A stretch of DNA of 64,000 nt from an uncultured Myxococcales bacterium (GCA_937949945.1 CALFEQ010000080.1:48026-112025); one strand, 5' to 3'. Shown: positions 16,053 through 26,105, numbered from the stretch's first letter. Notes: generated by a model not told the origin, from the letters alone. A program made the numbers and translations.

Positions 16053-16739
16053 TCAGATACGCGTGCTGACCTCGCGTCGCTCGCGGTACATCGTCCAGAA
16101 CTTCTCCGCGACGTCGGCGGGATCGATCGTCGCGTTGCCGGTGTCGAAGGGCGTGCCTTTCACCATTCCGGTCACGACCACCTCGCCGACGTAGATGCCC
16201 TCGCTCGCGAGCTTCGCCGAGAGGAGGCCCACGACCTTGCGCTTCGCGGAGTTCGCCACCGCGAGGCCCATCACGCCCTGCGCAGCCATCGCGTCGACCT
16301 GCGGGTCGTGGTAGCCGAGGCCGCCGTTCGTGACGAGGATCGCCGGCTGCTCGCCCTTCTTCAGATCGTCGAGCGCCGCCTGCACGGCCGTCACGAGACC
16401 GACGATCGGGATGTCGAAGATCGCCCGCAGCTCGGCCTCCGATGCCGCGAGCAGATCGCCGGCGCCGGTGCCGTACGCGTTCCAGTGCAGGACCGTGATG
16501 GGACCGAGCGCTTCGCGCGCCTTGGCGACGACCGCGCGCACCGCCGCGGGATCTCCGAGATCCGCGGGGAACGCCTGCGCTCGAATCTTCTTCTCCGAGA
16601 GCGCCGCGACGCCCTTCCCGAGGCGCTCCTCGTTCCGCGCCACGAGACCGACGGAGAAGCCCTCGCGCCCGAAGCGCTCGGCGACGGAGTTCGAAATGCC
16701 GGGACCGTAACCACAAACGAGGATCGTCTTGTTTGCCAT
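16053..16739 (-). CDS. SDR-family NAD(P)-binding protein lacking the catalytic Tyr-Lys pair
   Basis: 228 residues from ATG 16739 (the domain begins at NKTILVCGYGPGIS, the nucleotide-binding glycine motif); the track start at 16757 adds six residues without support. LVARNEERL and DLGDPAAV are the following Rossmann strands. Where SDR enzymes have YxxSK, this protein has NSAKRK, so both catalytic residues are absent; the Ser region is TNGGLGYHD. Related proteins with GIYVGEVVV are annotated as SDR oxidoreductases. It may bind NAD(P) without classical catalysis or use another residue. Divergent from the next locus. Confidence 0.85.
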   Translation of the reverse strand: MANKTILVCGYGPGISNSVAERFGREGFSVGLVARNEERLGKGVAALSEKKIRAQAFPADLGDPAAVRAVVAKAREALGPITVLHWNAYGTGAGDLLAASEAELRAIFDIPIVGLVTAVQAALDDLKKGEQPAILVTNGGLGYHDPQVDAMAAQGVMGLAVANSAKRKVVGLLSAKLASEGIYVGEVVVTGMVKGTPFDTGNATIDPADVAEKFWTMYRERREVSTRI

Positions 16740-16819
16740 GGCAGCTCGGATGCCCATCCTACTCTCGCCGTTTCGCGGCCGACAGCGCGCTCGGCTCGAA
16801 GCTGCTGAGCTCGACGCTC

Positions 16820-17369
16820 GTGGGGACGGGTCTCGTCACGGGCCTCCGCTACGCGTGCTCGAGCCAATACAGCCCTCCGCCGTCCGAATCCCCACCGGAC
16901 GGCGGTCCGCCCGAGGAGTCGCCCGCAGCGGACGTCGAGACCGGCCCGGAGGAGCTCGATTTCGGGACCGTGACGTGCGGGTCGGAGAGCGAAACGAAGG
17001 TCGTCGTCCTGCGCAACCTGACCGACTCTCCGTATGGAGGTACAGGGGGCGATACTGTCGATCCGTCCCTCGGTCCTCGAGTTCGTCGCGAGCGGGCCGT
17101 TCGGGACCGAAAAGACCTTCGAGGTCGAGAACACGGGCAACGCCGCGATCGGTGTCTCCTACGAGCTCGTGCCGAATCACCACGACTGGAAGAGAGACAC
17201 GAGCACGAAGACGATCGCGCCGAACGCGTCCAAGAGCTTCACCCTCGGCTACCGCCCGCGGACGCTGGGCTCGTCGCCCGAAGTGAAGATCCAGCTTCGC
17301 CGAGCGTCGAGCGCCGCCGTGTGCACCGCGATGCCCGTCGCGACGGCTCGCGGGCGACGGACGCAGTGA
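16820..17369 (+). pseudogene. ASH-like beta-sandwich protein, frameshifted at a G-run
   Basis: Two overlapping frames together give one protein. The first runs from about GTG 16820 (start uncertain) and contains ELDFGTVTCGSESETKVVVL, an ASH-type strand pair (the LDFGxVxxGxxxxxxVxL consensus). After a GGGGG run at 17045-17049 the sensible frame shifts: ILSIRPSVLEFVASGPFG and TFEVENTGNAAIGVSYELVP are the second ASH-like repeat. Removing one G from that run joins the two. The N-terminus holds a possible signal and Cys. It could be a true frameshifted pseudogene or a sequencing indel. The downstream frame alone has no ribosome binding site. Confidence 0.5.
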
Positions 17370-17438
17370 TCGTTCCGTCGAAGCTCGAGCAGAGAGCTCT
17401 GCGACGCGCGAGGCGCAGACATGTAGACTCCCCGCCCG

Positions 17439-18047
17439 ATGCCTCTTGTTGGTTGCGTCCGCGCGCTCTCGGCCTCGCTCTTCTTCTGCCTCGGCTGCGG
17501 GTCGGCGGAGCCGGAGGCGCGCGATTCGGTGCCGGCGCCCATCGAGACCGCGAGCTCGTTTCACGTACCGCCGTCGCCGCGCACGCTCCACACCGGAAAG
17601 GTCCGCCGGTGGCCGGAGGCGACACGGTATCTCCGATTCGATACGAGCGGCGACGTGCCGACCGTCGACATGGGCGCGCCACGGTCGAGCGGGCTCGATG
17701 CGTTCTGGTCGATCGCGAGCACGAATCCGGCAGGCGGGTTCTTCTATGCCGACGCGATCCGAGGGACGGACGAGACGCGCATCGCGCATCCGGAAGGCGT
17801 GACGCACGTCTCCGAGATCCGCGACGCCTCCGCGCTCGACTTCGTCCGGGAGAGCGTCGGCCCCGTCCCGGTCGGCGGGATCGTCGTCATCGAGCACGTG
17901 CCGAGCCGGCGCTATCTGGCGCTCGTCGTCGATGCCATCGACCGAGTGGACGATCCGCACGCGGCCGGCGCCGGGCCCTACGCCTACGCCGACGTGACCT
18001 GGTACCTCACGGAGCCGGGACAGTCGGACTTCGGGCTCGTCCGCTGA
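17439..18047 (+). CDS. Putative lipoprotein
   Basis: 202 residues. Signal peptide MPLVGCVRALSASLFFCLGC with lipobox CLGC, a Ser/Pro/Glu linker, then a compact domain with FRFD-like strands (RYLRFDTSGDVPTVDMG), LDAFWSIASTNPAGGFFYADA and a C-terminal YAYADVTWYLTEPG. I recognise no family; the predicted mixed strands and lack of catalytic motifs suggest a binding or structural protein on the outer membrane. First of three lipoprotein genes in a row on the plus strand; 50 bases separate it from the next. Confidence 0.75.
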   Translation: MPLVGCVRALSASLFFCLGCGSAEPEARDSVPAPIETASSFHVPPSPRTLHTGKVRRWPEATRYLRFDTSGDVPTVDMGAPRSSGLDAFWSIASTNPAGGFFYADAIRGTDETRIAHPEGVTHVSEIRDASALDFVRESVGPVPVGGIVVIEHVPSRRYLALVVDAIDRVDDPHAAGAGPYAYADVTWYLTEPGQSDFGLVR

Positions 18048-18097
18048 GCCTGCGCTCGCGGTGGGCAGGAGCGGCCGTTATCATCGAAGCTGGAGCG

Positions 18098-18718
18098 ATG
18101 CGTGTACGTAGTGGCGCTCGAGGGCTCGGCCCGGCTCGCCGTCGACTCGGCTTGGCCGCTCTCGCGCCCATGCTCGTCTCTTGCGGCCTCACGTTGACCG
18201 GTGCGTCGGAAGAGGAAGACCGAGCGCCCCGCGATGACGCCGCCGCTCCCCGCGGGACCACCACGAGCGCCGACGGCGCCGGCACCGTCGGCGGCGGCAG
18301 TGGTGACGTCGACGACGATTCCGACACCGGCACGAGAGACGCTTCGATCGGCGCCAGAGACGCTGCCATCGACACGGGCAGGCCGGACACCGGACCGTCC
18401 TCGCCGTCCTACGTGATCACCTCGGACGGCGGAACCTGGACGGAGCACCCCCTCGGGAGCTCGAGACCGTGCTCGGACGCCTCGGACGTACCGGCGACCG
18501 TCGTCTTCAGGAACCAAAGCCCGTCGACCGTTCATCACTACTGGGTGAACTTCGACTGCAACGAGGTCTTCTATGAGCCACCGATCGAGCCCGGCGCCAG
18601 CGCGACGCGCTCGTCGTACGCCACGCACCGGTGGCGGATCCGCCGAGCCAGCGACGACGCGATCTTGCTCGACTTCACCCCGAACGGCCGCGGGACGTAC
18701 GTGGTGACCATCCACTGA
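18098..18718 (+). CDS. Lipoprotein with VHL beta-like domain
   Basis: 206 residues. Signal peptide with lipobox LVSCG, a long Asp/Gly/Thr/Ala linker (residues 40-105), then a C-terminal beta domain from about 125. The domain matches the beta domain of the von Hippel-Lindau protein: VVFRNQSPS, YWVNFDCNE, then Tyr159, Ser173, Tyr174, His177 and Trp179 in the spacing of human Tyr98, Ser111, Tyr112, His115 and Trp117, the hydroxyproline pocket. Human VHL is a ubiquitin-ligase adaptor; the bacterial protein can only share the binding fold. It should face the periplasm or cell surface. A two-residue gap between GGAG and ATG makes the start slightly uncertain. Confidence 0.8.
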   Translation: MRVRSGARGLGPARRRLGLAALAPMLVSCGLTLTGASEEEDRAPRDDAAAPRGTTTSADGAGTVGGGSGDVDDDSDTGTRDASIGARDAAIDTGRPDTGPSSPSYVITSDGGTWTEHPLGSSRPCSDASDVPATVVFRNQSPSTVHHYWVNFDCNEVFYEPPIEPGASATRSSYATHRWRIRRASDDAILLDFTPNGRGTYVVTIH

Positions 18719-18928
18719 GCACGAGCTCGCGCCGGTGGCTGCGTGCCATGCTTGACCGAGCGCGCCGCACCACGACCGCGCGCCGACGCCGGCGGCCGTG
18801 CGTCGCCGAGACGCAGCGACACGTCGTGAGCGCGCTCGATCGCGCGTGCATGCGGGAGAGCACGGAGCCGCGCGGCGATTCGGCACGTCGTCTGCGAGCA
18901 GCGGGGGCCGAACGACAGGAGGCGAAAC

Positions 18929-19366
18929 ATGGTCTCGACGAAGTTCTGGCGCTCGTGGGTGCCCGCGCTCGTGCTCGGCGCGGCCGCCTCGAGCTTGCTC
19001 GGCTGCGGGGCGGACGCGGAAGAAGAGGAGGCAGGCCCCCTCACGGGGACGCTCCTCCAGAAGTGGACGATCGAGGGGAGCGCGGATCCGAAGAGGTGCG
19101 AGGCGAACGGCGCCGCGCGGATGCGGCTCGTCATCATCGACTCGTCCGGAGACGTGGCGGCGTCCGAGCTCGTCCCGTGCACCGCGTTCCAGTTCGCCTA
19201 CACGCTCGAGATCGGCGACTACACGGGCAGCGCGACGTTCCTCGCGCCCAACGGGTTCCCGGTGAGCCACACGCTTCCCATCCCGAAGTTCACGATCCGA
19301 CCGGGCCTGACGACGACGCAGACGCTCGATTTCCCGAAGGCAGCGGTGACGCCGCCGGATCGCTGA
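18929..19366 (+). CDS. Putative lipoprotein
   Basis: 145 residues preceded by a strong AGGAGG seven bases before ATG. Signal peptide FWRSWVPALVLGAAASSLLGC with lipobox LLGC, then an acidic stretch (EEEEAG) and a small beta-sandwich: LLQKWTIEGSADPKRCEANG, ARMRLVIIDSSGDV, FAYTLEIGDYTGSATFLAPN. The pattern of strands and the two Cys that could pair (CEANGA, PCTAF) resemble a carboxypeptidase-regulatory-like or transthyretin-like fold. Function unknown. It stands alone with 210 bases of empty sequence upstream. Confidence 0.78.
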   Translation: MVSTKFWRSWVPALVLGAAASSLLGCGADAEEEEAGPLTGTLLQKWTIEGSADPKRCEANGAARMRLVIIDSSGDVAASELVPCTAFQFAYTLEIGDYTGSATFLAPNGFPVSHTLPIPKFTIRPGLTTTQTLDFPKAAVTPPDR

Positions 19367-19465
19367 AGGAACCCATCCGCGCCGCACGAGGACGCGGTCG
19401 TCCTCTCGACGCCCCATACGCTTCGAGGCCGACGCGTCTCGAGCTCGTCCACGAGAGCAGGGGTC

Positions 19466-20827
19466 ATGTACGAGTCGACTGCCTGGCGGCCGCTCGACGA
19501 ATCACGCCTCCACGATCCGGAGGGACCGACGCGCCTCCGCGTCCACGTGGCGCTCGCGAGCATCCTCCTCGGGTTCTTGGCGCCCCTCGTCGACTGGATC
19601 CTGTACGCCGCCTCGCGACGCGCACCGCGCGGGCGCTGGAAGCGACGCCTGCTCGCGCTCGCCGTCTTCGACACGGCGCTCGTCGCCGGCCTGGGCATCG
19701 CCGCGTCGTCGGGTCTGGACATCGATCGCGCGACGGCGGAGCCGCCTCGGATCGGGATCGTGCTCGACGCGCGCGATCCGCCGGGAGGCGTGGTCGTCGA
19801 GCGCGTCGTTCCCGGGAGCCCCGCAGACGAGGCCTCGATCGAGCCCGGCGATTGGATCGTCGCGGTCGACGGGAAGCCGATCGAGCACAACCGCGAGCTC
19901 ACGGCATGGATCGAGGCGACACCGGAGGGCGGCGAGCGCACCCTCTCGACGTTGCGCGACGGCACGCCCCGAGACGTCACGGTCGTCCCTCGGACCGGGA
20001 GGCTCGAAGCCGTACCGCGGGAGACGGGTGTGTCGCTGTTCGAGCCGATCGAGACGGAGCGAGACTTGTCGCGCGGCGGAGGTCGTCGGTTCATCGCCAG
20101 CGTCGGAGCGCTCGATCTGCTCCTCGTCACCGCCCTCACGCTGGTCGCCCGCAGTCGGCGTGCACCGGCCTCGCCCGGGCTCCTCGTGCTCGCGGGCCTG
20201 CTCTCGCTCAGCCTCGCGAGCAGCCTCGTCCTCCTCGCCTTCCAGCTCACGATGGGCGTCTCGCTCGGCGCGGTCCTCGTCGCGCTCCTCGGCGGGAGCG
20301 TCGCGCTCCTCGTCGTGGGGCTCGTCGCGACGAGCGTCATCGACCAGGAGCCGGCGCAGATCGGACCGCTCCTCTCCACGCCGAAGGCGATCGGTCTCGG
20401 CGCGCTCTACGGGCTCGCCGGCGCGCCCCGCCTCGCGGCCCTCGTCGCCGTCCTCGTCACGCTCGCCGGGCTCCCGCTACGCACCGCCTCCGAGGCCTTC
20501 GGGCTCGAGCCGGCGTGGGGACCGGTCGGTGTCGGGCTGTTCCTCGCCGCGTCGGTCGTCGTGGCGCCGGTCGCCGAGGAGATGCTCTTTCGCGGCGTGC
20601 TGCTCCCGTGGCTCGTGCGCTGGATGCGCCCGGCCGCGGCGCTCGGGTGGAGCTCCGTCGTCTTCGCGATCGGTCACCTCTACTACGGAGCAGGCGCGCT
20701 GCTCATCGCGTACTACGGGCTCGTCCTCGGCTGGGCACGCCTGCGCACCGGCAAGCTCTGGGCTCCGATCATCCTCCACGCGCTGCTCAACGGGACGACC
20801 GCCGCCGTGCTCCTCTCGCAAGGCTGA
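19466..20827 (+). CDS. CPBP family intramembrane protease with inserted PDZ domain
   Basis: 453 residues. An N-terminal membrane helix pair is followed by a PDZ domain (GIVLDARDPPGGVVVERVV, GSPADEASIEPGDWIVAVDGKPI) at about residues 95-180, then five or more helices. The CPBP (CAAX protease and bacteriocin-processing) motifs are EEMLFRG at about 371, FAIGHLYYG near 400 and ILHALLN near 440. These give the two Glu, Arg, His and Asn that define the family. The enzyme should cleave a membrane substrate; the PDZ domain probably senses or presents it, as in site-2 proteases. No bacteriocin genes lie beside it. Confidence 0.88.
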   Translation: MYESTAWRPLDESRLHDPEGPTRLRVHVALASILLGFLAPLVDWILYAASRRAPRGRWKRRLLALAVFDTALVAGLGIAASSGLDIDRATAEPPRIGIVLDARDPPGGVVVERVVPGSPADEASIEPGDWIVAVDGKPIEHNRELTAWIEATPEGGERTLSTLRDGTPRDVTVVPRTGRLEAVPRETGVSLFEPIETERDLSRGGGRRFIASVGALDLLLVTALTLVARSRRAPASPGLLVLAGLLSLSLASSLVLLAFQLTMGVSLGAVLVALLGGSVALLVVGLVATSVIDQEPAQIGPLLSTPKAIGLGALYGLAGAPRLAALVAVLVTLAGLPLRTASEAFGLEPAWGPVGVGLFLAASVVVAPVAEEMLFRGVLLPWLVRWMRPAAALGWSSVVFAIGHLYYGAGALLIAYYGLVLGWARLRTGKLWAPIILHALLNGTTAAVLLSQG

Positions 20828-21018
20828 GCGTCGCGCGCACGTGTGTGTCTCACGCTTCCGCCACGCCGTGGCGTCGCGGACGCATTCGGTCACGTCGTAC
20901 GCGCGGGCGATCCGCGTGGCGCAGGCGCGCGGCTCCTCTGCGCAGTGGCTCGTTCGATGCTGGAGGCAGACGGGCACGACGCCGAGCACGACGCGTCGAT
21001 GAGCTCGTCGGAGACGGG

Positions 21019-21594
21019 ATGAACCTCGGTCGTACCACTGCTTGGCTGCGCTCTTCGAGCGCGAGCATCGCCGGTCGCTTGCTCGACGACGTGAGGACGA
21101 GATACGTCGAGCCACGCGCGGTCCTGCTCTCTGCGCTCGTCGCGGGTGGGCTCTTCGCGATGATCGAGGTCGTCGGTCGAGCGCTCGACCCGAACGAGAG
21201 CGTCTGGGACGTCCCGCGCCGCGTCTCGTGGCTCTTGCTCCGAGAGGACATGCAGCCGACGTCCACGACGAGCGCGCCCGGGCTCGTCCTGCTGGCGCTC
21301 ACCATCCACGCGATGCTGTCGACGATCTATTCCATGCTGATCGGGCTCGCGACGCGCTGTTTCCGGGCGGTTCCCGCGATCGTGCTCGGTGCGCTGATCG
21401 GGCTCGCCATCTACCTCGTGAACTACTACGCGCTCACACCGTTCTTCCCCGTCTTCGCAGAAGCGCGCGGACTGACGGCGATCACGGCGCACGTGGTGTT
21501 CGGCGGCGCCGCCGCCGCGACGTTCCGGGTCGTCCTCACTCGACCGTACTGCGAGCGATCGATCCCGGTCACCGAGCCGGGCGAGTCGACGTGA
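21019..21594 (+). CDS. Hypothetical multi-pass membrane protein
   Basis: 191 residues from ATG 21019, with GAGACGGG just upstream. Four membrane helices are visible: AVLLSALVAGGLFAMIEVVG, GLVLLALTIHAMLSTIYSML, AIVLGALIGLAIYLVNYYAL and ITAHVVFGGAAAATFRVVL. The loops are short and the C-terminus is cytoplasmic and polar. It resembles the inner-membrane proteins of YagU/DUF1440 type but I cannot assign it. It lies between two membrane-protease genes on the same strand, which may hint at a shared envelope role. Confidence 0.7.
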   Translation: MNLGRTTAWLRSSSASIAGRLLDDVRTRYVEPRAVLLSALVAGGLFAMIEVVGRALDPNESVWDVPRRVSWLLLREDMQPTSTTSAPGLVLLALTIHAMLSTIYSMLIGLATRCFRAVPAIVLGALIGLAIYLVNYYALTPFFPVFAEARGLTAITAHVVFGGAAAATFRVVLTRPYCERSIPVTEPGEST

Positions 21595-21660
21595 GCGGAC
21601 GAGACGAGCTCGGCCGCGCGGAGACGGTGCGAGGGTACGGGACGTGCCCTCGCAGGTCGC

Positions 21661-22941
21661 ATGTCATCCATCTCTCGAACCATGGACGACCGGAGACCCG
21701 AGCCGCACGAGGAGCCTGCCGGGCCGCGCATGCCCTCTCCCTCCCCGCGCAGCGGCGAGGCCTATACGGTGCCTGGCTTCCGGTTCGGTCGCGTCTCGGG
21801 GATCGAGCTCTACGTCGACTGGAGCGTCGCGATCATCTTCGCGCTCGTCGCGTTCGGGCTCGGAGCGGGAGCGCTCCCACGGTGGCACCCCGAATGGGGT
21901 CCGTTGCTCCGCTGGGTCGTCGCCTTCACGGCGGCGGTCGCGTTCTTCGGATCCATCTTGGCTCACGAGCTGTCGCACGCGCTCGTCGGCAGGATCTACG
22001 GGGTGAAGGTCCCGCGCATCACGCTCTTCGTCTTCGGCGGCATGGCGCACATGCAAGGCGAGCCGTCGACGCCGAAGGCCGAGCTCCTGATGGCGGCGGC
22101 CGGTCCGCTCGTCAGCTTCATCATCGGCTTCGTCGCGACCTTCGTCGGCGTGCAGCTCGCCGGCGCCGTGGACGCCACCACGCCGGAGCGCTTGATCGAG
22201 ACGGCCGGTCCGATCGCGACGATCCTGCTCTGGCTCGGCCCGATCAACGTCATCCTCGCGATCTTCAACCTCGTCCCCGGTTTCCCGCTCGACGGAGGGC
22301 GCGTCTTCCGGGCGCTGCTCTGGTGGGGGACCGGCGATCTCGATCGCGCCACGCGCTGGGCGTCGCGCGCGGGTCAGGCCGTGGGCTGGACGCTCATCCT
22401 GATGGGCGTCTTGATGGCGTTCGGCTTCTGGGTCCCGTTCTTCGGCACGGGCCTCGGCGGCGGCCTGTGGATCGCGCTCATCGGGTGGTTCCTCAACAAC
22501 GCCGCGCGCATGAGTTACGTCCAGATGCGCATACGCAGGCGGCTGTCGGATGTCCCCGTGCGCATGATGATGCGCCCGACCCTCGAGGCCGTGACGCCGG
22601 ACACGACGATCGCGGACCTGGTCAGCGAGCACATCATGAAGAGCGACCAGACCACGTTCCCCGTCGTCGACGACACGGGGGTGCTCGGAATGGTCACGAC
22701 CCAAGACGTGCGCATGGTCCCGAGCGAGCGGTGGCCTTTCGTCACCGTTCGCCAGGTCATGACCGCCGCCGCGGACCTGCCGTCGATCGACGCGGACGCG
22801 GACGCCAGCAAGGCGCTCGAGACGCTCGCGGCCGGAGAGCTCGAGCAGATCCCCGTGACCGATCAGGGGCGCCTGAGCGGGTTCGTGAGGCGGCAGGACA
22901 TCCTGAAGTGGCTCTCGCTCCAGCCGGATCCCGCGACCTGA
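21661..22941 (+). CDS. Site-2 protease family (M50) membrane metalloprotease with two CBS domains
   Basis: 426 residues. HELSH at 102-106 (zinc motif HExxH) and FPLDGGRVF near 208-216 (the third zinc ligand) lie in successive helices, as in Rip3/SpoIVFB-type proteases. FGGMAHMQGEP is also conserved. After the catalytic core of about six helices come two CBS domains (about 300-355 and 365-425), which usually bind adenine nucleotides and tie proteolysis to energy state. It likely releases a membrane-bound regulator. A lipoprotein gene follows after 11 bases. The long polar N-terminus may be over-predicted by up to 23 residues. Confidence 0.9.
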   Translation: MSSISRTMDDRRPEPHEEPAGPRMPSPSPRSGEAYTVPGFRFGRVSGIELYVDWSVAIIFALVAFGLGAGALPRWHPEWGPLLRWVVAFTAAVAFFGSILAHELSHALVGRIYGVKVPRITLFVFGGMAHMQGEPSTPKAELLMAAAGPLVSFIIGFVATFVGVQLAGAVDATTPERLIETAGPIATILLWLGPINVILAIFNLVPGFPLDGGRVFRALLWWGTGDLDRATRWASRAGQAVGWTLILMGVLMAFGFWVPFFGTGLGGGLWIALIGWFLNNAARMSYVQMRIRRRLSDVPVRMMMRPTLEAVTPDTTIADLVSEHIMKSDQTTFPVVDDTGVLGMVTTQDVRMVPSERWPFVTVRQVMTAAADLPSIDADADASKALETLAAGELEQIPVTDQGRLSGFVRRQDILKWLSLQPDPAT

Positions 22942-22952
22942 CGGATGCCTTC

Positions 22953-23621
22953 ATGCGCGCTCCGATTCGTGCCGCCGTCGTGCTGCTGATCGGCGCTCTC
23001 GCGAGCGGCTGCGCGCGCGGTGCGGCGAAAGCTCCGGCGCCTGCCGAGCCTGCGAGCGCGACCGAGCCGCCGAGCGGGGCCGAGCCTCCGACCGAGCCAC
23101 CGAAAGACGCGCCGCCCTCCGGACCGTTCGTGCCCGCGGGCAAGACGCTGGACATCGAGCTCCTCGACGCGATCGGAACCGACGTGAGCACGCCGGGTCA
23201 GGCGATCCACGCCCTCGTCCGCGAAGACGTCACGGCCGAGGACGGCACGATCGTCGCGGAGCGCGGGGCGGTCCTCTACGGCATCGTCGCCGGCGTCGGC
23301 ACCGGGCCCACGCCGCACCTCGAGCTCGAGCTCGGCCCGCTCCGGACGGCGCGCGGCGACGCGACCGTCAGCACGAAGCTCGTCGGCGCGAAGAAGGTCC
23401 CGGTGGGCGAAGCCGGCGTGTACGACCCGGACACGTCGACGTGGGACGCCGTGTTCTCGGCGGCGTACCCGCCAGGCCCGAGCGGCTACGCCGCGCCGGG
23501 CGAGAGCATCCTCTACCAGGACTGGTACGACGAGCACACGCGCACGCTCCACGTGCCCGCCGGCGCCGTGCTGGTGCTCGAGCTTCGCGCGCCGCTCGTG
23601 CCGAAGCTCCCGGATCGATGA
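22953..23621 (+). CDS. Lipoprotein, paralogue of the gene at 26558
   Basis: 222 residues. Signal peptide with lipobox ASGC, a Pro/Ala/Glu linker of 40 residues, then a domain with FVPAGKTLDIELLDAIGT, VREDVTAEDGTIVAERGAVL and VLVLELRAPLVPKL. The order (an xVPAG opening, an AxDGTIVxRRGAVxxG hairpin, a final VxELxxPLVP strand) recurs in the lipoprotein at 26558-27055, so the two are paralogues. The pattern also resembles the beta-barrel-like domain of TrbI/VirB10-type proteins, a loose comparison. It follows the M50 protease by 11 bases and overlaps the next gene if that starts at 23618. Confidence 0.78.
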   Translation: MRAPIRAAVVLLIGALASGCARGAAKAPAPAEPASATEPPSGAEPPTEPPKDAPPSGPFVPAGKTLDIELLDAIGTDVSTPGQAIHALVREDVTAEDGTIVAERGAVLYGIVAGVGTGPTPHLELELGPLRTARGDATVSTKLVGAKKVPVGEAGVYDPDTSTWDAVFSAAYPPGPSGYAAPGESILYQDWYDEHTRTLHVPAGAVLVLELRAPLVPKLPDR

Positions 23622-23641
23622 ATGCAGCACGGGAGCGTGCG

Positions 23642-24679
23642 ATGGCCAGCTCGAGAGAGAGCCAGGCGTTCCCCGACTGGATGCGTCCGTGGTGGCGTGC
23701 TCCGAGCGCGCTCGCGGTCACCCTCGCGTGGGCGGCCCTCCTCTCGCCGGTCGCGCTCGTCGGTTGCAAACGCTTGCCGCCCGCCGCGCCGGCGCGACTG
23801 ACCGCGGCGCAGGTCGAGACCGGAGCCCCCACGACGCTGGGACGGATCACGACGATCGCGCGCTCGAGCTCGCGCTCGCTCGCCACGGCGGACGACAGCG
23901 TCTTCTTCGGCGACACGGCCGACAATGCGCTGCTCGTCGTCGGAAAACGCGGTGGCCCACCCACGGTGGTCGGCAGGCACGCGCCGCTCGACATCGCCGT
24001 CCGCGGCTCGGAGGTGCTCTGGATCGGCATCCCCGGCGACGCCGTGTACCGCACGCGCCTCGGCCACGAGCCGGAGCTCGTGCTGTCGAACGGACTCTTC
24101 ACGGCCATCGCCGCAGGGACGTCGCCCGACGAGACCTTCGTGACGACGATCGCGGGAGACGGCGGGTCGCTCGTTCGCATCCGCGGAGAGGAGGTCGCGA
24201 CCATCGGGACGTTCGGATACCGGCCTCGCGACGTCGTTCTCGACGAGACGGACGCGTTCGTGCTCACCGACGGCGAGCTGCACGGCGTGCCGCGAGCAGG
24301 CGGCGAGCAGCGGCTCCTCGTCGTCGGACAGAACCTCACCGGCATCGCGCAGACCGACGACTTCGTGTTCACGACGGCCGAAGGAATGCCGTCGCGCGTG
24401 CTCCTTCGCCTGTCGAAGAACGGGGCACGTCCCGAACAGCTCGCGTGGGACGTGCGCAACGGGCCGATCGCGGCGTGGGACGGTTGGGTCTATTACCTCG
24501 ACGCGCGGAGCCCGACGCTCTTCCGCGTCCCCGTCGTCGGCGGTCCCCCCATGCCCGTCGCGCGCGCCCCCGCGCTCGGCTGGGCGACCGCGCTCGCCGC
24601 CGATGCGACGGCGCTCTACGTCGCGGTCGATCAGGTGCAGAAGGGGATGATCTTGGCGATCGAGTATCCCGAGGGATGA
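23642..24679 (+). CDS. Putative lipoprotein with beta-propeller-like repeats
   Basis: 345 residues from ATG 23642, chosen for GGGAG six bases upstream; an ATG at 23618 overlapping the previous stop is the alternative. Signal helix WRAPSALAVTLAWAALLSPV with lipobox LVGC. The mature part has about six repeats of a strand pattern such as VFFGDTADNALLVVGKRGG, VLWIGIPGDAVYRTRLG, FVLTDGELHGVPRAGGEQRL and VYYLDARSPTLFRVPVVGG, consistent with a beta-propeller sensor or scaffold. No catalytic residues were seen. It ends convergently with the NtrC-type gene across a heptamer-containing spacer. Confidence 0.75.
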   Translation: MASSRESQAFPDWMRPWWRAPSALAVTLAWAALLSPVALVGCKRLPPAAPARLTAAQVETGAPTTLGRITTIARSSSRSLATADDSVFFGDTADNALLVVGKRGGPPTVVGRHAPLDIAVRGSEVLWIGIPGDAVYRTRLGHEPELVLSNGLFTAIAAGTSPDETFVTTIAGDGGSLVRIRGEEVATIGTFGYRPRDVVLDETDAFVLTDGELHGVPRAGGEQRLLVVGQNLTGIAQTDDFVFTTAEGMPSRVLLRLSKNGARPEQLAWDVRNGPIAAWDGWVYYLDARSPTLFRVPVVGGPPMPVARAPALGWATALAADATALYVAVDQVQKGMILAIEYPEG

Positions 24680-24707
24680 GGCGGAAGGCTCCGGGCGGAA
24701 GGCTCCG
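24680..24707. repeat. 14-bp direct repeat GGCGGAAGGCTCCG, two copies
   Basis: Two perfect tandem copies beginning in the stop region of the propeller lipoprotein gene (24680-24693, 24694-24707). Each contains GGCTCC, the core of the TGGAGCC heptamer family, so it looks like a composite of two 7-base units. Confidence 0.85.
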
Positions 24708-24729
24708 GGGAATCAGCCATGACGATCTC

Positions 24730-24743
24730 TGGAGCCTGGAGCC
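24730..24743. repeat. TGGAGCC heptamer, two copies
   Basis: Two perfect tandem copies end exactly at the base before the stop codon of the minus-strand NtrC gene (24744). Same unit as 9195-9215. Confidence 0.9.
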
Positions 24744-26105
<1,362 letters not shown>

